Of a stretch of DNA of 64,000 bases, positions 17,746 to 25,764 are shown piece after piece (the first letter of the stretch is position 1; each line of letters begins with the position of its first letter). The notes under the pieces are model-generated. The model was not told the DNA's origin. It was given only the letters and a program-made list of their open reading frames with translations, and did no database searches. Position numbers and translations under genes: made by a program. Origin of the DNA: Brevibacillus choshinensis (GTDB lineage Bacteria > Bacillota > Bacilli > Brevibacillales > Brevibacillaceae). The stretch spans positions 844,121 to 908,120 of the forward strand of contig NZ_LJJB01000013.1 of the NCBI RefSeq assembly GCF_001420695.1, written 5' to 3'.

Positions 17746-17759
17746 TGTAATCGATTACA
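17746..17759. promoter_or_regulatory. LacI-family operator, copy 2 (regulator side)
   Basis: Perfect 14-bp palindrome TGTAATCGATTACA with the central CG typical of LacI/GalR-family operators. Its centre is 111 bp from copy 1, so looping or independent control of both promoters is possible. Confidence 0.8.
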
Positions 17760-17782
17760 TTTTGAAGGGATAATCAAGACAC

Positions 17783-18775
17783 ATGGCAACTATTCAGGAA
17801 GTAGCAAAGGAAGCAGGCGTATCTGTTGCTACCGTTTCCCGCGTTTTAAATCATCATGACTCCGTTTCCGCGAAAACCAGAGCCAAAGTAGAAGACGTCA
17901 TCGAAAGACTGCAATACAACCCCAACATGCTCGGGCGAAATCTCCGTTGTGCGGAAAGCCGGATGCTGCTCGTCCTCGTTCCCAGCATCTCCAACCCGTT
18001 TTACTCCAAAATCGTGCAAGGAATTGAAGACATCGCGCGACGCAATCATTACAACACCCTCCTATGCACGACCGACTCCGATGTGGAGCGAGAAAACGTT
18101 TATTTGGATCTTTTGCGCAATCGGATGGCAGATGGCGTCATTTCCATGGATCCCGCTGTTGATTTGGCAAACATCCGAAAGCTGGGGGAAGAGTATCCGG
18201 TCATTCAATGCTGTGAATACAGCGAGACGGATCAAACACCTTATGTCTCCATTGACAACCAGACAGCAGCATATAAAGCAGTCAAGCATTTGCTGATGAT
18301 GGGTCACAAAAAAGTAGCCATTATCAATTCTGATGAGAGGTTCCTCTATGCGAGACTTCGCAAGGAAGGTTATTTGCGAGCACTGAGAGAGTTTAAAATC
18401 TCAGTTAACCAGAGCTACATCATTCACACCGATTTACATTTCGAGAGTGGACATCGCGCGATGAAGGCATTGTTGGGGTTGGATGATCGCCCAACAGCCG
18501 TATTCGCGGTCTCGGACACGCTTGCCATCGGCGCATTGCGAAGCATCAAAGAAGCAGAGCTGAAGGTCCCCGATGACATGGCGGTAGTTGGCTTTGATAA
18601 CATTCCGTTCGCCAGTATGATGAATCCCAGCTTGACGACAGTCGCGCAGCCTATGTATGAGATGGGGTGTGAGGCAGCGCGGATGCTGATCAAGCGGATT
18701 TCAGCCCCACAGGATCGGGTGGAGAGCATCGTCTTGGACTACGAGTTGATCATCCGTGAATCGACGATGGGATAA
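17783..18775 (+). CDS. LacI/GalR-family transcriptional regulator
   Basis: A 330-aa repressor. The N-terminal helix-turn-helix is IQEVAKEAGVSVATVSRVLN with the hinge-proximal RLQYNPNMLGRNL, followed by a periplasmic-binding-protein-like effector domain (about 60-330) including the usual ending AVVGFDNIPFASMM. It is divergent from the isomerase gene and upstream of the ribose-type ABC operon, with its own promoter over a perfect palindrome. It most likely represses the whole 16.6-23.5 kb locus and releases on binding the sugar or its derivative. Effector unknown. Confidence 0.92.
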   Translation: MATIQEVAKEAGVSVATVSRVLNHHDSVSAKTRAKVEDVIERLQYNPNMLGRNLRCAESRMLLVLVPSISNPFYSKIVQGIEDIARRNHYNTLLCTTDSDVERENVYLDLLRNRMADGVISMDPAVDLANIRKLGEEYPVIQCCEYSETDQTPYVSIDNQTAAYKAVKHLLMMGHKKVAIINSDERFLYARLRKEGYLRALREFKISVNQSYIIHTDLHFESGHRAMKALLGLDDRPTAVFAVSDTLAIGALRSIKEAELKVPDDMAVVGFDNIPFASMMNPSLTTVAQPMYEMGCEAARMLIKRISAPQDRVESIVLDYELIIRESTMG

Positions 18776-18802
18776 CAAAGTTCATTGCGCAAGAGGGTGT
18801 TT

Positions 18803-18843
18803 CCCGGGTTACTAATAATCGCTTGTAACATGAGCAACCCGGG
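18803..18843 (+). repeat. Inverted repeat between regulator and binding-protein genes
   Basis: CCCGGGTT (18803-18810) and AACCCGGG (18836-18843) enclose 25 bases that contain a nested GTTAC / GTAAC. It could be a terminator for the regulator (the following TTCTCT is a weak T tract) or a control hairpin for the transporter operon. Confidence 0.55.
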
Positions 18844-18873
18844 TTCTCTATGTAAACAAAAGGGGGAGAATGC

Positions 18874-19881
18874 ATGAAACGGTTTCATCTAGGCAAATGG
18901 GCGATTTTGGCTTTGTCAACACTGTTGACGCTAGCCGGATGTAGCGGAGGTGGTGGCTCTGCAGCTGGCGGTTCGGGAACTTCAGGGGGACAGGGAGGCG
19001 GCAGTACTGCACCAGCAGCTGCTGAAAAAGTCATCGGGATGTCGTTCCCGGCAGCCGACCACGGATGGTTGGGAGCTGTCATTAAAAATGCGGAGGACGA
19101 AGCCAAAGCGGAAGGACTCAAATATGTTATCACGACTGCCGCAGATCCAAACAAGCAGACGAATGACATTGAGGATCTCATTTCGAAAAAGGTATCGGCG
19201 ATCGTGATGCTCCCGATCGAGTCAGCAGCGATGACACCTGTAGCCAAAAAGGTCAAAGAAGCTGGCATCCCACTGATCGTGGTAGACCGTGAGCTGGAAA
19301 GCGATGATTTTACGGCGCTTGTAAAAGGGGACAACAAAGGGATAGGCACCCATGCTGGAACGTACTTAGCCGATAAGCTAGGAGGAAAAGGCAAAATCGT
19401 CGAGATCATCGGGGTACCGAGCTCTGTCACGACCATGCGTAGCGACGGCTTCCGCGAAGCGATCAAGGACCATCCTGAGATGCAGATCATTGTCAGCCAA
19501 TCAGGAGACTTCCAAAAGGAAAAATCTCTGAATGTAATGCAGAATATTCTGCAATCTCAACCGCAAATCGATGCTGTATACACGCATGACGACGAGATGG
19601 CTTTAGGTGTCTTGCAAGCGATCAAGGAAGCAAAGCGCACGGATATCAAGGTCGTAACCGGAGCTGGTGGACATAAAGATGTGTATAAGCTGATTAAAGA
19701 TAGTGATCCATTGATGCAAGCGACCTTCACCTATTCGCCCTTGATGGTAAAGGATGCAGTCAAGCAAGCAGTCGAAATAGTAAACGGCAAGTCCCCAGCA
19801 GAAAAGGTCACAATGCTCGAAGCAACGCCGATTACCAAGGACAATATTGACAAGTTTTACGACCCGAACGCGAATTATTAA
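18874..19881 (+). CDS. Sugar-binding lipoprotein of a ribose-type ABC transporter
   Basis: A 335-aa substrate-binding lipoprotein of the RbsB-like family (peripla_BP_4). The signal ends in the lipobox TLAGC with Cys23, followed by a Gly/Ser-rich linker to about residue 50. The binding domain shows IGMSFPAADHGWLGAVIKNA, VVDRELES and YTHDDEMALGVLQAI, the usual sugar-binding pattern. It is followed after 102 bases, including a hairpin, by the ATPase and permease genes. The ligand is probably a monosaccharide or inositol-type polyol, judged from the neighbouring isomerase and dehydrogenase. Confidence 0.92.
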   Translation: MKRFHLGKWAILALSTLLTLAGCSGGGGSAAGGSGTSGGQGGGSTAPAAAEKVIGMSFPAADHGWLGAVIKNAEDEAKAEGLKYVITTAADPNKQTNDIEDLISKKVSAIVMLPIESAAMTPVAKKVKEAGIPLIVVDRELESDDFTALVKGDNKGIGTHAGTYLADKLGGKGKIVEIIGVPSSVTTMRSDGFREAIKDHPEMQIIVSQSGDFQKEKSLNVMQNILQSQPQIDAVYTHDDEMALGVLQAIKEAKRTDIKVVTGAGGHKDVYKLIKDSDPLMQATFTYSPLMVKDAVKQAVEIVNGKSPAEKVTMLEATPITKDNIDKFYDPNANY

Positions 19882-19907
19882 TCGCGCCACGCGCTCGAAT
19901 GAGGGAG

Positions 19908-19947
19908 GGGCGGCAATGGATGGATACGTCCGAAAGTTGCCGTCCTT
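19908..19947 (+). other. Intercistronic hairpin between binding-protein and ATPase genes
   Basis: AGGGGCGGCAA pairs with TTGCCGTCCTT (two wobble pairs) around a 16-18 base loop. Such hairpins after binding-protein genes usually protect the upstream mRNA or attenuate the transporter genes. No T tract follows. Confidence 0.5.
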
Positions 19948-19983
19948 TCTGGTGGGCAGGGTGCTGATTGGCAGGAGGAGCTC

Positions 19984-21489
19984 ATGGCTGAAAAAGTGCT
20001 GCACATGCAGGGGATAGAAAAAGCATTCAATGGTGTCCCAGTGTTGAAAGGGGTCCATTTTTCTCTGCAAAAAGGAGAAATTCATGCATTGCTCGGGGAG
20101 AATGGAGCCGGGAAATCTACGCTGATGAACATTCTGGGAGGGATTCTGCAGCCAGATGCTGGTGAGATCTACATGGAGGGACAGCGAGCTCACATGTCTG
20201 AACCTCGGGTTTCCCAACAGACTGGAATTCGTTTTATCCATCAAGAGCTGAATGCTGTCGCAGATCTGACCGTCTATGAAAATATTTTTCTGGGCGCAGA
20301 ATGGACGGATCGCTTTGGCTTCTTGCGTGTCGATGACATGTGTCGACGCACGGAAGAGCTGTTGGGAAAAATGGGGTCCAACCTTCATCCGAAAAGCATG
20401 GTGCGCGACCTGGAGCCTTCCTTCAAGCAGATGGTAGAAATAGCGAGAGCCCTATTGACCGACGCCAAATTAATCATCATGGATGAGCCTACAACCGCCT
20501 TGACGAATTACGAAATCGAGCATCTCATGGACACCATGCGCACTCTTCGAGACAACGGAGTCAGTATCATCTACATTTCTCACAAGCTAAAAGAAGTTTT
20601 GAACGTATGTGATCGTTACACGGTACTTAGGGATGGGCAACTGGCCGGGAATGGACTCGTGAGTGAAACAAACGAAGAGGAGTTAACCCGATTGATGGTT
20701 GGTAAGTCGGTAGGAAACGAATCCTACCATTGTTCTACCCTAAGTAACGACATTACCCTCGAAGTGAGGAAGCTTAGCAGTGGAAAGTGGTTTCAGAACG
20801 TTCATTTTTCCCTGGCTAGAGGAGAAATCGTGGGGTTTACAGGACTGGCGGGAGATGGAAGAACCGAATTGTTTGAATCCATTTTCGGATGTCGTCCTTA
20901 CTCGGGCGAGATACGGGTCAAAGGACAGGTCCAAAAGCTACGCCACCCTCGTCAGGCCTTACAGGCAGGTATCGGGCTCGTACCCAAAAATCGCAAGGAA
21001 AATGCCATCATTAAAGATATGAGCATCAAGGAAAATTTGAGTCTTGCATCGCTCGAGCATTTTCAAAAGAATTTGCTTATTGACGGCAAAAAAGAAATAG
21101 AAGCATTCGAAAGGTACCGTGGATTGCTCTCCATCAAAGTCTCTGATCCTGACCTGCCCATCGTCAGTCTGAGCGGAGGCAATCAGCAAAAAGTAGTGCT
21201 TGCGAAATGGCTCGAAGCCGACCCAGACATCCTCATCTTTGACAACCCGACACAGGGGATTGATGTGGGAGCGAAAAGTGAGATCTATCAGATCATCGCG
21301 GAGCTTGCAAAGCAAGGCAAGGCAATCATCGTTCTGTCTTCGGAATTGCCAGAGATCATGAGACTATGCGATCGGGTGATGGTCATGTATCAGGGGGAAA
21401 TTACGGGTACGTTGACACGAGACCAAGTGAATGAAGAGTTGATCATGCTATACGCGACAGGCGTGAAAAAGGAGGAAAAAGCCGTATGA
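19984..21489 (+). CDS. Sugar ABC transporter ATP-binding protein (RbsA/MglA type)
   Basis: A 501-aa double ATPase. The first domain has Walker A GENGAGKST and Walker B LIIMDEPTTALT; its signature region is degenerate (LEPSFKQMVEIAR). The second domain starts near 255, lacks a canonical Walker A (FTGLAGDGRTEL), but has the signature LSGGNQQKVVLAKWL and FDNPTQGIDVGAKSEIY. This asymmetric pair is typical of the CUT2 class of carbohydrate transporters. It overlaps the permease start by 4 bases. Confidence 0.93.
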   Translation: MAEKVLHMQGIEKAFNGVPVLKGVHFSLQKGEIHALLGENGAGKSTLMNILGGILQPDAGEIYMEGQRAHMSEPRVSQQTGIRFIHQELNAVADLTVYENIFLGAEWTDRFGFLRVDDMCRRTEELLGKMGSNLHPKSMVRDLEPSFKQMVEIARALLTDAKLIIMDEPTTALTNYEIEHLMDTMRTLRDNGVSIIYISHKLKEVLNVCDRYTVLRDGQLAGNGLVSETNEEELTRLMVGKSVGNESYHCSTLSNDITLEVRKLSSGKWFQNVHFSLARGEIVGFTGLAGDGRTELFESIFGCRPYSGEIRVKGQVQKLRHPRQALQAGIGLVPKNRKENAIIKDMSIKENLSLASLEHFQKNLLIDGKKEIEAFERYRGLLSIKVSDPDLPIVSLSGGNQQKVVLAKWLEADPDILIFDNPTQGIDVGAKSEIYQIIAELAKQGKAIIVLSSELPEIMRLCDRVMVMYQGEITGTLTRDQVNEELIMLYATGVKKEEKAV

Positions 21490-22460
21490 TGGATACTCCC
21501 CCGACAGCTAGGCACGCGGCCTCCTGGAAAACACGCGGACAGTGGGTCTGGTCGGAATACAGTGTCGTTGTTGCTTTCGTAGTCATCGTTTTGATTGCCT
21601 CTATGGTGGATAGCCATTTTGCTAGTGTGGTTAACTTCACGAACATCCTGCGCCAGGTTTCCATCATTGGAATTATTTCCCTTGGTATGACCGTGGTTAT
21701 GCTATCGGGCGGGATCGATCTTTCCGTAGGCGCGGTCTTAGCACTTTTAGGAGCTCTAGCAGTCAGTGTGCTCAATGCGACTCAGAGTGTTCTGATTGCC
21801 CTCATGGTGGCATTGATTGCAGGGGCAGCGGTTGGTAGTCTGAATGGTCTGATGGTGACAAAAGGCAAGATTCCTTCGTTTATCGCTACATTGGGAATGA
21901 TGGCATCGGCACGTTCGATCGTCCTCTATTTCGCGGAAGGAGGGAGCCTTTCAGGGAAAGCAGAAAGCTATACGGCCATAGCCAATACAGAGTGGCTCGG
22001 TCTGGCAGTGCCAATTTACATCTTTCTGTTGATGACCTTTCTGGTTTATATCCTCATGCACAAGACGCGCTTTGGGCGCTATGTATACGCGATTGGAAGT
22101 AATGAAAAGGCAGCATTGCTGTCCACGATCCGGGTTAACAAAGTCAAAATGGGAGTCTACATGCTATGCAGCACATTTGTCGCAGTGGCAGCGGTGGTCG
22201 AATCGTCTCGTCTCAATTCCATTTCGTCAGCTAGCTCCGGACTCTCCTACGAGTTGGACGCAATCGCCGCGGTTATCATTGGTGGGACCAGAATGTCGGG
22301 TGGACGGGGGAAAATCATCGGAACGTTCTTTGGTGTCCTCATCCTCGGTGTTCTAAACAATATGTTGAATTTAATGAATATTTCTCCGTATTTACAGGGG
22401 CTGGTAAAAGGTCTGATCATTATTGCGGCAGTTTTGCTGCAAAAGAAAGAACAGCAATAG
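21486..22460 (+). CDS. Sugar ABC transporter permease (RbsC type)
   Basis: A 324-aa membrane permease of the CUT2 class with about 8-10 hydrophobic segments from residue 22 to the C-terminus. Conserved stretches include GITSLGMTVVMLSGGIDLSVGA-like sequence near 60-80, GLMVTKGKIPSFIATLGMM, YAIGSNEKAA and GGTRMSGGRGKIIGT. Two ATG codons (21486, 21489) are possible; AAAGGAGG lies upstream of both. It forms one importer with the genes at 18874 and 19984. Confidence 0.93.
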   Translation: MMDTPPTARHAASWKTRGQWVWSEYSVVVAFVVIVLIASMVDSHFASVVNFTNILRQVSIIGIISLGMTVVMLSGGIDLSVGAVLALLGALAVSVLNATQSVLIALMVALIAGAAVGSLNGLMVTKGKIPSFIATLGMMASARSIVLYFAEGGSLSGKAESYTAIANTEWLGLAVPIYIFLLMTFLVYILMHKTRFGRYVYAIGSNEKAALLSTIRVNKVKMGVYMLCSTFVAVAAVVESSRLNSISSASSGLSYELDAIAAVIIGGTRMSGGRGKIIGTFFGVLILGVLNNMLNLMNISPYLQGLVKGLIIIAAVLLQKKEQQ

Positions 22461-22481
22461 GAAGATAGAGGGGGAATGAAA

Positions 22482-23531
22482 ATGACGATCAGAGTGGGAA
22501 TCATCGGATGCGGATCGATCGCTAACCAGCGACATGCGCCTGAGTATACGAATAATCCACATGTAGAGCTCTCTTTTGTCTATGATCCCAATCCAGATCG
22601 TGCCGCTAGACTGGCAGAACGCTTTAGTGCGAAGGTAGCTGATAGCTGGGAGTACATCGTTGATCATCCGGATGTCGATGCCATCAGTGATTGCTCTACA
22701 AACGAGATGCATCACGTGATTACGACCCGCGCCTTGCGAGCTGGCAAGCACGTTCTTTGTGAAAAGCCGATCGCAACCACCCTAGAAGGGGCACAGAGCA
22801 TCGTCCTCGCAGCAGCGGAGTCAGGCACCGTGCTAATGATTGACCATAATCAACGGCTGGTTGCCGCCCATGAAATGGCACGAGTCCTGCTGCAATCCGG
22901 TGAGGTAGGCAAGGTGTTATCATTTAAAACGAACTTTGGTCACAAAGGCCCCGAGTACTGGAGCATCAACGCTTCCAACTCGACATGGTTTTTCAAAAAA
23001 GATCGATCTGCACTAGGGGTCGCAGGTGATCTAGGAATCCACAAGGTTGACTTGCTCCGTTTTTTGCTGGATGACGAAATCTCCGAAGTGAGTGCGTATG
23101 CGGGTGCCCTCGACAAGAAGGACGAGCAGGGGAAGCCGATTGAGGTTTACGACAACATGGTGTGTATTCTACGTACGGCATCCGGAGCAATTGGGACTGC
23201 TTCTTTTAGCTGGAGCTACTATGGAGATGAGGACAACAGTACCATTTTGTATGGAGAAAAAGGGATGATGAAAATTTTTGCCAATCCAGATGCAGATATA
23301 GAGATCATAAAATCAAGTGGAGAACGCAAGCATTACAAGGTCGGCGCCATCCAAACAAACGAGCATCAGACGAATAGTGGTGTTATCGATGCGTTCGTAG
23401 AAACGATTCGATTTCAGGGAAAGCCTGTTGTCACGGGCGAAGACGGTGTGCGAGCGCTGGAAATCATTCAGGCGGCAGTCGAATCCGCAGAGAATGGAAA
23501 ATCGGTATCAACACTGCCTAAACATGGATAA
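22482..23531 (+). CDS. Gfo/Idh/MocA-family NAD(P)-dependent oxidoreductase
   Basis: A 349-aa dehydrogenase of the glucose-fructose/inositol dehydrogenase family. The N-terminal Rossmann motif is VGIIGCGSIANQRH; EKPIA near residue 95 contains the conserved catalytic lysine; and GVAGDLGIHKVDLLRFLL carries the conserved Asp/His pair. ATG at 22482 has GAGGGGG 7 bases upstream; the ATG at 22476 sits too close. As last gene of the transporter operon it would oxidise the imported sugar or polyol, giving a keto compound for the isomerase-like enzyme at 16641. That pathway order is inferred. Confidence 0.92.
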   Translation: MTIRVGIIGCGSIANQRHAPEYTNNPHVELSFVYDPNPDRAARLAERFSAKVADSWEYIVDHPDVDAISDCSTNEMHHVITTRALRAGKHVLCEKPIATTLEGAQSIVLAAAESGTVLMIDHNQRLVAAHEMARVLLQSGEVGKVLSFKTNFGHKGPEYWSINASNSTWFFKKDRSALGVAGDLGIHKVDLLRFLLDDEISEVSAYAGALDKKDEQGKPIEVYDNMVCILRTASGAIGTASFSWSYYGDEDNSTILYGEKGMMKIFANPDADIEIIKSSGERKHYKVGAIQTNEHQTNSGVIDAFVETIRFQGKPVVTGEDGVRALEIIQAAVESAENGKSVSTLPKHG

Positions 23532-23573
23532 TGAGGAAGCAGAACGGTCACACTATGGCGGGAGGTGACCACT

Positions 23574-23777
23574 GTGGAACGAAACATGAATGTAAACGGC
23601 AGGGATTACAATTTTGCCACCACGTACGATGGAGATTCGCAATACAATGTTCAAGTGCGCAGCGGCAATAAAGTGGTTACGATGTTCAAGATCGCAGCCG
23701 ATTCTGAGAGTGATGTCTTTGATGCGGCACTCGCTCATTTTTCCGCAGATGTGGAGATGGGCAACATCAATGTGTGA
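23574..23777 (+). CDS. Small hypothetical protein
   Basis: A 67-aa acidic protein beginning MERNMNVNGRDYNF (GTG start at 23574, with GGGAGG 8 bases upstream). No signal peptide, membrane segment or known family recognised. The sequence suggests a single beta-rich domain with a C-terminal helix (VFDAALAHFSADVEMG). It is 42 bases behind the oxidoreductase and followed by a terminator, so it may be the last gene of the sugar operon. Confidence 0.6.
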   Translation: MERNMNVNGRDYNFATTYDGDSQYNVQVRSGNKVVTMFKIAADSESDVFDAALAHFSADVEMGNINV

Positions 23778-23790
23778 GAAAACCAAGAGA

Positions 23791-23820
23791 CGCAGCCTCC
23801 TAGTGGGGCTGCGGTTTCTT
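23791..23820 (+). terminator. Terminator after the small protein gene
   Basis: CGCAGCC / GGCTGCG stem with a 9-base loop followed by GTTTCTTTTA, 13 bases after the stop at 23777. Confidence 0.75.
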
Positions 23821-23860
23821 TTATCGTATAAGAAATCGAAATTAGCTGAAATGTTTTGCG

Positions 23861-23889
23861 TTGCAATCAAATGTTTTCCGTGATAAAGT
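23861..23889 (+). promoter_or_regulatory. Promoter of the MarR-family gene
   Basis: TTGCAA, a 17-base spacer and TAAAGT, with the predicted start point immediately at the palindromic element 23895-23910. Confidence 0.5.
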
Positions 23890-23894
23890 AACAA

Positions 23895-23910
23895 TGTTTC
23901 CAAGGACACA
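23895..23910. promoter_or_regulatory. Candidate MarR operator, copy 1
   Basis: TGTTTCCAAGGACACA, an imperfect palindrome of the form TGTTTCC-WW-GGACACA. A second copy differing only in the central two bases stands before the adjacent efflux gene (24460-24475). Confidence 0.7.
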
Positions 23911-23924
23911 AAAAGGGGCTGTAC

Positions 23925-24422
23925 ATGATCGTGGATCAGAAGCAAAAAATTTGGAATCAGTGGGTCTTGATGCTGCACAAACAAGAGGATCGTGCTAAAC
24001 GTCGAGAAGCCTTGCTGCTAGAACAAATCCGCAAAAGTATGCCTGACTATGATGAGCTCGGCGGACTATCAATTACGGAACTGCACGTCATCCAATCCAT
24101 CGGTTCTCAGGAAAAGGTGAATGTGACAACCATTGCCCAGCAGATCGGTGTGACGAAAAGTGCCATTTCTAAAATCGCGAGCAAGCTGATGAAAAAGAAA
24201 TTGATTGAGCGCTATCAGCTGGAGGATAACCAGAAGGAAGTATTCTTTCGTCTGACACGTGCAGGGGAATCTGTCTTTCGTTTTCATGAACTCTTTCATT
24301 CAAAATTGGAGCGCCACATGCTGGAATTTTTGGGTCGCTATAGCGATGCAGAGTTAGAGTTTTTGCAGAACGTCATGCGTGACGCGACATTGGAAATGGA
24401 TAAGAACTGGTCAGGTCAGTAA
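23925..24422 (+). CDS. MarR-family transcriptional regulator
   Basis: A 165-aa winged-helix regulator. The DNA-binding core is LSITELHVIQSI, then VNVTTIAQQIGVTKSAISKIASKLMKKKLIERY with the wing EDNQKEVFFRLTRAGE. Long N- and C-terminal helices should form the dimer interface. ATG at 23925 follows AAAGGGG. It directly precedes an MFS pump, and both promoters carry the same 16-bp palindromic element, so it most likely represses itself and the pump and is relieved by a toxic small molecule. Confidence 0.92.
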   Translation: MIVDQKQKIWNQWVLMLHKQEDRAKRREALLLEQIRKSMPDYDELGGLSITELHVIQSIGSQEKVNVTTIAQQIGVTKSAISKIASKLMKKKLIERYQLEDNQKEVFFRLTRAGESVFRFHELFHSKLERHMLEFLGRYSDAELEFLQNVMRDATLEMDKNWSGQ

Positions 24423-24459
24423 TTCTACAATCTTCTCGCTCGCTTTTTTATAAACCGAT

Positions 24460-24475
24460 TGTTTCCTTGGACACA
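24460..24475. promoter_or_regulatory. Candidate MarR operator, copy 2
   Basis: TGTTTCCTTGGACACA, matching copy 1 at 14 of 16 positions. It lies 28 bases before the MFS start codon, so bound protein would block a promoter or elongation into the pump gene. Confidence 0.7.
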
Positions 24476-24502
24476 ATATTTGATTTTGAGGTGAACCATC
24501 CT

Positions 24503-25684
24503 ATGAATGCAAAGAAGATCCTTTACTTGCTTGGGTTTTCGATCTTACTCGGAACCTTTGCACAAAACCTGTTTATGCCGATTCTGCCTGCCATGCAGAA
24601 TGAATTTCATACTACATCAACGATCATCAACTGGACGGTTTCCATCTTTACCGTTTCTCTGGCCATTATGCAGGTCGTCTATGGGCCGATGATTGATCGT
24701 TTTGGTCGGCGCAAGGTACTGATTCCTGCACTCATGTTGTACGCTTTGGCTTCATTCGGATGCTATATGGTCGATTCGATCAACGGGCTGTTAATCTTTC
24801 GTGCTTTGCAAGGAATTGGATTTGCCGCCATCCCGATTGTGGCTGCTACCGTGATCGGCGACGTGTTTGCTGGCCCGAAAAGAGCGGAAGAAATGGGAAC
24901 GTATCAAATGATGTTGGGAATAGGACCCGCGATCGGTCCGTTACTCGGAGGATGGATAGGTGGTGCTGGCGGCCACAGTGCTGTGTTTCTGTTTCTGGCG
25001 ATTAGTACTTTATGTGTCCTGACAGCGAATGCAGTTTTGCTTCCCGAAACCAAAAGTGATCAAGTCGATACGAAAAAATTTGGCCTCCAATCATTTCGAG
25101 ATGTGCTCACTCAGCCAATTGGAGCGTCTGTCATTATGATTGGTTTCACGCAAATGTTTGCCTATCACGCCTTTCTCCTTTTTATTCCCGTGCACCTGAC
25201 ACAGGTCTACCAGTTAACAGCCGGGCAAATTGGTCTCATCTATTTACTGATCTCAGGAGTATTCGTCATCAGCAGTAAGCTTTCAGGACGACTGCAAAAA
25301 CGCTTAGGAACACGTAGAGCGTTGGTGTTCACAGCAGGCGCACATGCGTTCGCAACCTTTTTGTTTATGGTGGCGACGGATATTTCTCTTCCCTTTATGA
25401 TTATGGCCAGTGCTATTTTCGGATTTACACTAGGAATCGGGATGCCTGTCCAAACGACGTTGCTCTCGGAAGTATTTGAACATGAGCGCGGTACCGCGAT
25501 TGGCGTGTATAACTTCATCCGCTATGTGGGAATGGCGGCAGGGCCAGTTGGTGGAGCGGCATTGCTCGGTTTTGGCGGGACGTGGCTCGAGTTTGGGATT
25601 GCAGGAATCGTGATCGCGTGTGCCGTTCTGTTTGCACGAGCGCAGATCAGCAAACGACAGAAGAACATTATTCCGAGTGCGTAA
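24503..25684 (+). CDS. MFS transporter, drug:H+ antiporter (DHA1) type
   Basis: A 393-aa membrane protein with twelve predicted helices. Loop 2-3 has the MFS motif GPMIDRFGRRKVL, and helix 5 shows the antiporter-type motif LGIGPAIGPLLGGWIGG (motif C, characteristic of exporters). ATG at 24503 has GAGGTG 9 bases upstream; the frame back to 24467 would overlap the operator. It is paired with the MarR regulator, consistent with multidrug or metabolite efflux. The substrate is unknown. Confidence 0.9.
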   Translation: MNAKKILYLLGFSILLGTFAQNLFMPILPAMQNEFHTTSTIINWTVSIFTVSLAIMQVVYGPMIDRFGRRKVLIPALMLYALASFGCYMVDSINGLLIFRALQGIGFAAIPIVAATVIGDVFAGPKRAEEMGTYQMMLGIGPAIGPLLGGWIGGAGGHSAVFLFLAISTLCVLTANAVLLPETKSDQVDTKKFGLQSFRDVLTQPIGASVIMIGFTQMFAYHAFLLFIPVHLTQVYQLTAGQIGLIYLLISGVFVISSKLSGRLQKRLGTRRALVFTAGAHAFATFLFMVATDISLPFMIMASAIFGFTLGIGMPVQTTLLSEVFEHERGTAIGVYNFIRYVGMAAGPVGGAALLGFGGTWLEFGIAGIVIACAVLFARAQISKRQKNIIPSA

Positions 25685-25699
25685 GGTCAGAGTCCATTC

Positions 25700-25728
25700 T
25701 TTTCATGCTCCCCTAAATGTGCTACAAA
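25700..25728 (+). promoter_or_regulatory. Possible promoter of the tandem AAA+ gene
   Basis: TTTTCA, 17 bases, TACAAA, about 30 bases before the start codon. Moderate match only. Confidence 0.3.
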
Positions 25729-25764
25729 TGAGTGACAGACAGGTTCGGGAGGAGCATAACAAAC

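Noticed and set aside
18885-19490. A 201-residue minus-strand frame inside the sugar-binding-protein gene
   Set aside because: Shadow of a recognised lipoprotein gene; Pro/Ser-rich, with no start signal.
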